64,000 nucleotides of DNA, taken from Novosphingobium sp. Chol11. GTDB taxonomy: Bacteria; Pseudomonadota; Alphaproteobacteria; Sphingomonadales; Sphingomonadaceae. Both the position numbers and the translations under genes were made by a program. The DNA lies in the NCBI GenBank assembly GCA_945906105.1, contig CAMDQO010000007.1, positions 1 to 64,000 of the forward strand, written 5' to 3'. Positions 57,817-64,000 of the stretch are shown here, piece by piece. The stretch's first letter is position 1; every line of letters starts with the position of its first letter. The notes beneath the pieces were generated by a model. It made no database searches and was not told the origin of the DNA. It saw only the letters and a list, made by a program, of their open reading frames with translations.

Positions 57817-58623
57817 ATGAATCTGCAACTGAAAGGCCGCCGCGTGCTGATTACGGGCAGCAGCAGCGGGATTGGCGAGGCTATGGCGCGGATGTTCGCC
57901 GAGGAAGGCGCTGCGGTTGTCGTCCATGGCCGCAATCGCGAACGCGCTGAGGCGGTTGCCAGTGAGATCAACGCGGCGGGTGTCGCCATTGGCGAGCTTT
58001 CCACCGATGACCTCACCGCCAGCGTCCATGCCGAGGCCGTGGCAGCGCTGGGCGGAAACATCGAAATCCTGATCAACAATGCGGGCGGCAATGCAGCGGG
58101 CAACACATCAAAATCGCCCATCGAGATCAGCATTGAGGACTATGTCGCGAATTATCAGGCCAATGCACTGGGCGCGGTGCGGCTGTGCAAGCTTTCCGTG
58201 CCCGATATGGTCACGGCAAAGTTCGGACGGATCGTCAACGTCTCCAGCGCTGTTGCCGTCCAGCCCAATTACATGGGGACTGACTATTCGGCCGCCAAAT
58301 CGGCGCTCAACAATTTCACCGTCAGCCTTGCGGGATCGCTGCGCGGCGTGGGTGTTACCGCCAATGTCCTCACTCCCGGCATCATCATGGTCGATGGCCT
58401 GTTGCGCTTCGGCCGCCAGAAGTTTGGCAATCCGGATATGAGTTTCGAGGAAGTCAGCGATCGTTTCGCCTCGGAAAAGGTGTTCGAAATTCCGCCGGTT
58501 GGCAGGCTGGGAATGCCGCGCGATCTGGCGATGGTCGCCTGTATGCTCGCCAGCCCGCTGTCGGGCTTCATCACCGGAGCCAATTACCGGGTCGATGGCG
58601 GCCAAGTGCGCGGCCTGAATTAG
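57817..58623 (+). CDS. SDR family oxidoreductase
   Basis: The 268-residue classical short-chain dehydrogenase has the cofactor motif TGSSSGIG (13-20), NNAG (87-90), catalytic Ser143/144, and YSAAK (Tyr157, Lys161), ending VDGGQVRGLN. Arg and His residues after beta-2 (VHGRNRERA) suggest NADP use. Substrate is unknown. GAGG lies seven bases before the ATG. It is followed 15 bases later by a DapB-like gene, with which it is probably co-transcribed. Confidence 0.9.
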   Translation: MNLQLKGRRVLITGSSSGIGEAMARMFAEEGAAVVVHGRNRERAEAVASEINAAGVAIGELSTDDLTASVHAEAVAALGGNIEILINNAGGNAAGNTSKSPIEISIEDYVANYQANALGAVRLCKLSVPDMVTAKFGRIVNVSSAVAVQPNYMGTDYSAAKSALNNFTVSLAGSLRGVGVTANVLTPGIIMVDGLLRFGRQKFGNPDMSFEEVSDRFASEKVFEIPPVGRLGMPRDLAMVACMLASPLSGFITGANYRVDGGQVRGLN

Positions 58624-58638
58624 GAGAGAGGCAAGACC

Positions 58639-59694
58639 ATGACGACAAAAACCTATCGCGTCATCCAGTGGGCTACCGGCACGGTCGGCTCCACCGCACT
58701 CAAGTATTTCATCGAAAACCTGGTGATCGAACTGGTCGGGGTTTACGTCACCAGCCCGGAAAAGCAGGGCAAGGACGCTGGCGATATCGTCGGCCTGCCC
58801 AAAACGGGGGTGCTCGCCACCAGCGACATTGATGCCATCGTCGCGTTGGACGCCGATTGCGTGCTCTTTGCCCCGCTCAACATGGCCGATACCAGCCTTG
58901 ACCATGTCTGCCGCCTGCTCGCCTCGGGCAAGAACGTCATCTCGCCCGCTGGCCCGTTCCTGCCTAACAAGTGGTTCCCCGAGGTAGCTGCCCGGATCGA
59001 AGCCGCCTGCCTCGAAGGCAATAGCTCATACCACAGCTGCGGCATCCATCCCGGTTTCTCAGGAGACGTGCTCCCCCTCACCCTCGCCCGGCTGATGAAC
59101 CGGATTGACTGCATCGAAGTGACCGAGATCATCGACAAGCTGCGCAACCCGATGATCTATACCGAGATCATGGGCTTTGGCGCAGACTGCGACGACTTGC
59201 TGGCCAACCCCCGCCGCTCGCCGGAAACCTACAAACATTTCTATTCGTCGATGGCGATGATTGCCGAGGGACTGGGCAAGGAGATCGAAAAAGTCACGGT
59301 CAAGTTCGAGGTTTCGAAGGCGACCAAGGACATCGTCCACCCACATGGCGTGGTGAAGCAAGGTATGTGTGGCGGCCAGCATTACGAATGGACCGCCTGG
59401 GTCGATGGTGCGCCGCTGATCGTCTATCACTTTTACTGGCAGCTGGGTGAAGGCCTCGATCCGCTGTGGGAACAGGGCGAGGCGATGTACCGTGTGCGCA
59501 TCCACGGCGATCCGCCGCTCGAATGCCAGCTGATGGGCCAGAAGGCCGCCGACGGACGCCACCCCTTCCTTGGCCTGCCGTGGACCGGGCTGGTCGGCTG
59601 CACCGCTGTTCCTGCGGTCTGCGAGGCACAGCCAGGCGTTGTCAGCCATATTGACCTCGGCGTGATCCAGCCCCAAGGGCTGGTCCGGCGCTGA
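58639..59694 (+). CDS. DapB-like NAD(P)-dependent amine/amino-acid dehydrogenase family protein
   Basis: The 351-residue protein starts YRVIQWATGTVGSTALKYF, a Rossmann motif of the dihydrodipicolinate reductase N-terminal superfamily, and resembles 2,4-diaminopentanoate dehydrogenase-like proteins (SYHSCGIHPGFSGDVLPLTL, VVKQGMCGGQHYEWTAWVDG). The substrate cannot be told from sequence; a link with the preceding SDR in one catabolic step is possible. GGAGAGAGG precedes the ATG. Confidence 0.8.
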   Translation: MTTKTYRVIQWATGTVGSTALKYFIENLVIELVGVYVTSPEKQGKDAGDIVGLPKTGVLATSDIDAIVALDADCVLFAPLNMADTSLDHVCRLLASGKNVISPAGPFLPNKWFPEVAARIEAACLEGNSSYHSCGIHPGFSGDVLPLTLARLMNRIDCIEVTEIIDKLRNPMIYTEIMGFGADCDDLLANPRRSPETYKHFYSSMAMIAEGLGKEIEKVTVKFEVSKATKDIVHPHGVVKQGMCGGQHYEWTAWVDGAPLIVYHFYWQLGEGLDPLWEQGEAMYRVRIHGDPPLECQLMGQKAADGRHPFLGLPWTGLVGCTAVPAVCEAQPGVVSHIDLGVIQPQGLVRR

Positions 59695-59716
59695 GCGGAT
59701 AACCACCCGCAAGCGC

Positions 59717-60565
59717 ATGATCTATTCGGGAGTGCGATTGGTGAGACTGTGGCCAATAGCCATCACGATGGCGGCAGCTCTATCAGGCTGCGCGGCATCA
59801 ACCACTGGCGTCCGGTCAGCACTTTCTCCTGGCGCGCGCTATGTCGCCCTGGGCAGCTCCTATGCCGCTGGCACGGGGATCCTGCCGATGAAGCCCGGCA
59901 GCGCGGCGCGATGTGGCCGCAGCAGCTTGAGCTATGCCACGCTGCTCGCCGCGCGGCTCAACCTCGATCTGGTCGATGCATCCTGCGGCGGGGCAACCAC
60001 GGCGCATCTGCTAGGGCCATGGAACGAATTACCGCCACAGATTGACGCCGTAACGCCGGATGCGCGGCTGGTCACTGTCACCATTGGCGGTAACGATGTT
60101 GGCTTTGTCATGAACCTGATGATTGGCAGCTGTGCGCCGCAGAATGGCCGCACCTGCCCACCGCTGCGGCTGGGAAGTGAGGCGGACTGGGCCAAGGTTG
60201 AAAGCAATTTTCGGGAGATCGCCCGGCAAGTCCACAAACGTGCGCCGTCAGCCAATCTGGTCTTCGTCGATTATGTGTCGCTCCTGCCGAAAATCACGCT
60301 CTGCGCGGCGATTCCGCTGTCTGCGGCCCATGCTGATTCCGTGCGCCAGATTGCCAAACGACTTGCCGAAATCAATGTCAGGGTTGCGCGCGAAGAGGGT
60401 GCGCAGCTTTTGAAGGCTGGGGAACTGTCGAGCAGTCACACCCCGTGCGACAAGGAACCGTGGAGCGTCGGTGCGCCGAAAAGTGCACCGGGAGCAGCTT
60501 GGCACCCCAATGCCGCCGGCCACGCTGCCATCGCCGATGAGCTGGCCAAAATGCTGCGCCGCTAA
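59717..60565 (+). CDS. SGNH/GDSL hydrolase lipoprotein
   Basis: The protein of about 275-282 residues has a lipoprotein signal with lipobox ALSGC, the SGNH block I ALGSSYAAGTG (Ser48 nucleophile), block III TIGGNDVGFV, and block V HPNAAGH with the catalytic His. It would be an envelope-anchored esterase or lipase. GTG 59741, with GGGAG upstream, is an alternative start giving a shorter signal. It overlaps the convergent 59-residue gene by 4 bases. Confidence 0.87.
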   Translation: MIYSGVRLVRLWPIAITMAAALSGCAASTTGVRSALSPGARYVALGSSYAAGTGILPMKPGSAARCGRSSLSYATLLAARLNLDLVDASCGGATTAHLLGPWNELPPQIDAVTPDARLVTVTIGGNDVGFVMNLMIGSCAPQNGRTCPPLRLGSEADWAKVESNFREIARQVHKRAPSANLVFVDYVSLLPKITLCAAIPLSAAHADSVRQIAKRLAEINVRVAREEGAQLLKAGELSSSHTPCDKEPWSVGAPKSAPGAAWHPNAAGHAAIADELAKMLRR

Positions 60566-60741
60566 CGCAGCTTTGCAATACCGATATTGTCCAACTTGGC
60601 GCGTTCCTTGGTGGATTCCTCGCTGCGGTTCAAAGCCTTGGCGATTTCCTTCAGCCCCTTGCCCTTGGAGGCGAGCACGCGCAGTTTGGCGACTTCGTCG
60701 CTCTTCCAGGGCTGGCGGTGGCGGGTGAAGACTTCGGCCAT
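60562..60741 (-). CDS. Small helix-turn-helix (SANT/Myb-like) protein, 59 residues
   Basis: The protein MAEVFTRHRQPWKSDEVAK... is short and basic, with WKSDEVAKLRVLASKGKGLKE and IAKALNRSEESTKERAKL forming a helix-turn-helix like small SANT/Myb-like domains of alphaproteobacteria. Its ATG shares one base with the topA stop (TGATG), so it is probably translated by re-initiation after topA. Its target is unknown; a nucleic-acid-binding role is inferred from composition. Confidence 0.7.
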   Translation of the reverse strand: MAEVFTRHRQPWKSDEVAKLRVLASKGKGLKEIAKALNRSEESTKERAKLDNIGIAKLR

Positions 60742-63329
60742 CAGAACGGCACATCTTCGTCAGCGACAGGCGCGGCATCGGCCTTTTTGGCAGGTGCTTT
60801 CTTGGCCGGAGCTTTTTTGGCAGCGGCCTTCTTCTTCGGCGCGGCTTTCTTCTTGGCCGGAGCCTTCTTCTTCCCCTTCGCCGGACCCTTGGCGGCCCGT
60901 TCGGTGATCAGAACGACCGCCTGTTCCTCGGTAAGATCCTCGGGCTTCATATCGCGCGGCAGGGTGGCATTGGTTGTGCCGTCGGTGACGTATGGCCCAT
61001 AGCGGCCCGCCATCAGCTTCATCTCAGCGCCCGATTCGGGATGCGCGCCAAACACCTTGAGTGGCTCGGCGGCGGTGCGCGCGCCCTTGCCTGCCGCTGC
61101 TTCGGCCAGTTTGACCACGGCGGCGTTCATTCCGGTTTCGAAGATTTCCGCCGTGCCGCGCAGCTTGGCATATTTGCCCTGATGCGCCAGATACGGCCCA
61201 TAACGGCCAAGGCTGGCGGTGATCGGCTCGCCGCTTTCAGGGTGCAGACCGATGGTGCGCGGCAGGCTGAGCAGCTTTACCGCCCAGTCGAGATCGAGTT
61301 CGCCGATGTCCTTCGGGATCGACGAACGCTTGGCCTCCTTGCCGCTGCCCAGTTCGATATAGGGGCCGAAACGACCGGCTTTACGCATGATCGGCTCACC
61401 CGTTTCGGGATGCTTGCCTACCTCGCCATCGCCGCCATCGGCAGAACCGCCAGGCTGCGCGAATTTGCGGGTATACTTGCACTCAGGGTAGTTTGAACAA
61501 GCCACAAAGGCACCAAAGCGCCCGCCGCGCAGACTGAGCCTGCCAGCTTCGCAAGCCGGGCACTTGCGTGGATCCACGCCATCATCGGTCGGCGGGAACA
61601 GATAGTCAGAGAGGAACTCGTCGAGCGCTTCGGTGACTTCGGAAGGTTTGCGCTCCATCACCTCATCTGACTTGGGCTTGAAGTCCTTCCAGAAGGCGGC
61701 GAGCACAGCCTTCCACGCGCCGCGCCCGGCGGAAACCTCGTCGAGTTCATCCTCCATTCCAGCGGTGAAATCATAGGCGACGTAGCGCTCAAAGAAGCGC
61801 TCAAGAAATGCGGTGAGAAGTCGCCCAGATTCCTCTGCAAAAAAACGGTTTTTCTCGGTACGAACGTAGTTGCGATCCTTCAGCACCTGCAAGGTCGCCG
61901 CATAGGTCGAAGGACGGCCAATGCCCAGTTCTTCGAGCCGTTTAACCAGGCTGGCTTCGGAATAGCGCGGCGGTGGCTGGGTGAAGTGCTGGGTGGATTC
62001 AACCGCCTTCTTGGCGGGCATATCGCCCTTGTTCATCACGGGCAGCAGGCCGCTCTCATCCTCTTCGCCGTCCTGCTTCTGATCCTTGCCTTCCTCGTAA
62101 ACCGCGAGGAAGCCGGGGAATTTGATGACCTGACCATTGGCGCGCAATTCATGCTGGCCGGTGCCATCGCGCAGGGTGACGACGGTGCGCTCGATGCTGG
62201 CAGATGCCATCTGGCTCGCCAGCGCGCGTTTCCACACCAATTCATAGAGCCGCGCCTCATCGCCACTACCGTAGTGATCCTTGCCGAAATCAGTCGGTCG
62301 GATTGCTTCATGTGCTTCCTGAGCATTCTTGGCTTTAGTTTCGTAAATACGCGGTTTTTCGGGCACGTAATGCCCCGAATAGCGGCTATTGATCTCAGCC
62401 CGCGCCGCCGTGATGGCGCTTGAATCCATCTGTACGCCGTCGGTTCGCATATAGGTGATCGCGCCCGCCTCATAAAGGTTCTGCGCCACCCGCATGGTGT
62501 GGCTGGCGGAAAAGCCCAGCTTGCGCGCGGCTTCCTGTTGCAGGGTCGAGGTGGTGAACGGCGGATAGGGATTGCGCCGGGTTGGCTTGATGTCGACTTC
62601 TTCGACGCGGAAGGCCCCGCCTTCAACCGCCGCCTTGGCGCGGGCAGCAATGCCAGCATCACCCAGGCTCAAGCGCTCAAGCTTGTTGCCATCAAATTTC
62701 ACCAGCCTTGCTGTAAACGGCGTGCCGCCCTGCTCCATGGAGGCGACAACCGACCAATATTCCTGCGGCTTGAAAATCTCGATCTCACGTTCACGCTGAA
62801 CGATCAGGCGCAGCGCCACCGATTGCACGCGGCCCGCTGACTTGGCACCCGGCAGCTTGCGCCACAGCACCGGGCTAAGCGTGAAGCCGAACAAGTAATC
62901 GAGCGCACGGCGGGCGAGATAGGCATCGATCAGATCCTGATCGAGTTCACGCGGATGCTTCATCGCCTCGGTCACGGTGGCCTTGGTGATGGCGTTGAAG
63001 GTGACGCGCTGCACGTCCTTGGGTAGCGCCTTGCGCTTGGCCAGCAGTTCGCGGACGTGCCAGGAAATCGCCTCACCCTCACGGTCAGGGTCAGTCGCGA
63101 GGATCAGACGGTCAGCCGTTTTGGCGGCATCGGTGATCGCTTTGACCTGCCGCGCCTTGTCACCATAAAGCTCCCAATCCATCGCGAAATCGTCATCGGG
63201 ACGGACCGATCCATCCTTCGGCGGCAGATCGCGGACGTGACCGTAAGAGGCCAGAACCTTGTAATCCGCGCCGAGATATTTCTCGATGGTTTTGGCCTTG
63301 GCGGGTGATTCAACAATGACAAGCTGCAT
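60741..63329 (-). CDS. topA: DNA topoisomerase I with Lys/Ala-rich tail
   Basis: TopA relaxes negative supercoils. The 862-residue protein has the TOPRIM domain (VIVESPAKAKTIEKYLG, ATDPDREGEAISWHV), catalytic Tyr293 in ITYMRTDGVQMD, one four-Cys zinc ribbon (CPACEAG...ACSNYPEC) followed by repeated topoisomerase C-terminal modules, and a histone-like tail of AKKAPAKK repeats ending DEDVPF. Such tails are common in alphaproteobacterial TopA. It lies 93 bases after dprA on the same strand. Confidence 0.97.
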   Translation of the reverse strand: MQLVIVESPAKAKTIEKYLGADYKVLASYGHVRDLPPKDGSVRPDDDFAMDWELYGDKARQVKAITDAAKTADRLILATDPDREGEAISWHVRELLAKRKALPKDVQRVTFNAITKATVTEAMKHPRELDQDLIDAYLARRALDYLFGFTLSPVLWRKLPGAKSAGRVQSVALRLIVQREREIEIFKPQEYWSVVASMEQGGTPFTARLVKFDGNKLERLSLGDAGIAARAKAAVEGGAFRVEEVDIKPTRRNPYPPFTTSTLQQEAARKLGFSASHTMRVAQNLYEAGAITYMRTDGVQMDSSAITAARAEINSRYSGHYVPEKPRIYETKAKNAQEAHEAIRPTDFGKDHYGSGDEARLYELVWKRALASQMASASIERTVVTLRDGTGQHELRANGQVIKFPGFLAVYEEGKDQKQDGEEDESGLLPVMNKGDMPAKKAVESTQHFTQPPPRYSEASLVKRLEELGIGRPSTYAATLQVLKDRNYVRTEKNRFFAEESGRLLTAFLERFFERYVAYDFTAGMEDELDEVSAGRGAWKAVLAAFWKDFKPKSDEVMERKPSEVTEALDEFLSDYLFPPTDDGVDPRKCPACEAGRLSLRGGRFGAFVACSNYPECKYTRKFAQPGGSADGGDGEVGKHPETGEPIMRKAGRFGPYIELGSGKEAKRSSIPKDIGELDLDWAVKLLSLPRTIGLHPESGEPITASLGRYGPYLAHQGKYAKLRGTAEIFETGMNAAVVKLAEAAAGKGARTAAEPLKVFGAHPESGAEMKLMAGRYGPYVTDGTTNATLPRDMKPEDLTEEQAVVLITERAAKGPAKGKKKAPAKKKAAPKKKAAAKKAPAKKAPAKKADAAPVADEDVPF

Positions 63330-63422
63330 GGTGTGAGCGTTAGCCCCCTTACGTGTGTGTATACGCGCGATGGTGGGAAGCTGGCGGGGCTGCCGTCAAG
63401 CCTTGATACGGAAATCGCTGCT

Positions 63423-64000
63423 TTAACCCGAAAGGCTCACCCTTCCAGCCGCGTGCCGCACCAACCGTCCAGCCAATTCCAGTTCGAGCAGAGCCAGTTG
63501 CACCGCCGCAGCACTTTCGCCTGACTGGCGGATCAATTCATCGACCGAGACGGGCGCGGTTGTGAGCAGTCCCGCAATATCGGCGGGTTCATCGGTCAGT
63601 TCATCGTGGACCGGCAGAAAGCTCGCCGCCGCCTCACGGAACATGCTGCGCGGCGATCCGGTGAAGCCTTCGAGCAGTTCGATGACGTCCGCCGGCGATT
63701 GCACCAACACTGCGCCATCGCGGATCAACTGGTTGCAGCCCTGTGAGCGGCTGTCGAGCGGGGAGCCAGGAATAGCCATGATCTCTCGCCCGGCCTCGCC
63801 CGCCAGCCGCGCGGTGATCAGTGAACCAGACTTGGGCGCAGCCTCCACCACCAGTGTGCCAGCGGCCAGCCCCGCGATGATCCGGTTGCGAGAGGGAAAA
63901 TGGCGGGCGAGAGGTTCTACACCCGGCGGCTGTTCGGCGATCAGCAGGCCCTTTTCGGCAATCTCTGCCTGAAGATCGGCATGTTCTGGCGGATAGGCAA
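63423..64000 (-). CDS. dprA: DNA-processing protein DprA (5' part off the right edge)
   Basis: This is the C-terminal 192 codons of DprA, which loads RecA on incoming single strands during transformation. Visible are LIAEQPPGVEPLARHFPSRNRIIAGLA and LVVEAAPKSGSLITARLAGEAGREIMAIPGSP, the core of the Rossmann-like fold, followed by a C-terminal winged-helix-like region. An internal ATG at 63851 is not the real start: the frame stays open to the window edge with clear homology. Confidence 0.93.
   Translation of the reverse strand, partial: AYPPEHADLQAEIAEKGLLIAEQPPGVEPLARHFPSRNRIIAGLAAGTLVVEAAPKSGSLITARLAGEAGREIMAIPGSPLDSRSQGCNQLIRDGAVLVQSPADVIELLEGFTGSPRSMFREAAASFLPVHDELTDEPADIAGLLTTAPVSVDELIRQSGESAAAVQLALLELELAGRLVRHAAGRVSLSG

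Noticed and set aside
60780..60900. Lys/Ala-coding repeats as a possible recombination or phase-variation site
   Set aside because: They encode the histone-like tail of TopA found in many related proteins; no sign of frame alteration.

Overview
The window is a chromosomal segment of a GC-rich alphaproteobacterium, most likely a member of the Sphingomonadales (Erythrobacteraceae or Sphingomonadaceae). The evidence is a circularly permuted, two-piece tmRNA gene with tag ANDNEALALAA, the gene order surA-pdxA-rsmA behind lptD, short Flp-type pilins with an AGATAIEYGL cleavage region, and fused-type alphaproteobacterial PccA/PccB and ETF-QO proteins. There is no phage, IS element, CRISPR array or rRNA. 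Coding density is very high and many neighbouring genes overlap by 1-4 bases.

Layout. 1-3 kb (minus): end of an N-formylglutamate amidohydrolase gene, ispE and ETF-ubiquinone oxidoreductase. 2.9-7.3 kb (plus): a degenerate uracil-DNA-glycosylase-like protein, a soluble lytic transglycosylase, moaB and a SulP transporter without STAS domain. 7.3-10.5 kb (minus): DUF1330 protein, small hypothetical, ndk, holC, pepA. 10.6-16.2 kb (plus): lptD-surA-pdxA-rsmA, an outer-membrane biogenesis/cofactor/ribosome cluster. 16.2-20.6 kb: PilZ protein, then M20 hydrolase-astA-astB (arginine succinyltransferase pathway). 20.65-21.6 kb (minus): permuted tmRNA ssrA with tandem terminators, and mscL. 21.8-24.5 kb (plus): lemA, two TPM-domain genes and a Nudix gene. 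24.5-33 kb: LacI regulator, a five-gene valine/isobutyrate catabolic operon, a frameshifted nitronate monooxygenase gene and a BASS-family transporter. 33.1-36.2 kb: tRNA-Arg(ACG), mutT, three Flp pilin genes, an M48 protease. 36.2-41.8 kb: accA, xerD, two envelope proteins of unknown function, aroK-aroB. 41.8-52 kb (minus): a nine-gene propionyl-CoA/methylmalonyl-CoA operon that also contains biotin synthase. 52-64 kb: gor, pgi, lepB-rnc-era, an SDR and a DapB-like oxidoreductase, a GDSL lipoprotein, a 59-residue HTH protein, topA and the 3' part of dprA.

How it fits together. The two large catabolic operons form one route: isobutyryl-CoA from valine is converted to propionyl-CoA by the 25.6-30.9 kb operon, then propionyl-CoA to succinyl-CoA by PccAB, epimerase and B12-dependent mutase in the 41.8-52 kb operon. 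BioB in the second operon would supply the biotin that PccA carries. Both operons have the same 18-bp near-palindrome (TTTAAnCGnnCGGTTAAA) upstream of the first gene, 21 kb apart, which suggests one shared regulator not encoded in this window. The usual methylmalonate-semialdehyde dehydrogenase (MmsA) is not in the valine operon; an AdhE/SauS-type acylating aldehyde dehydrogenase occupies its place.
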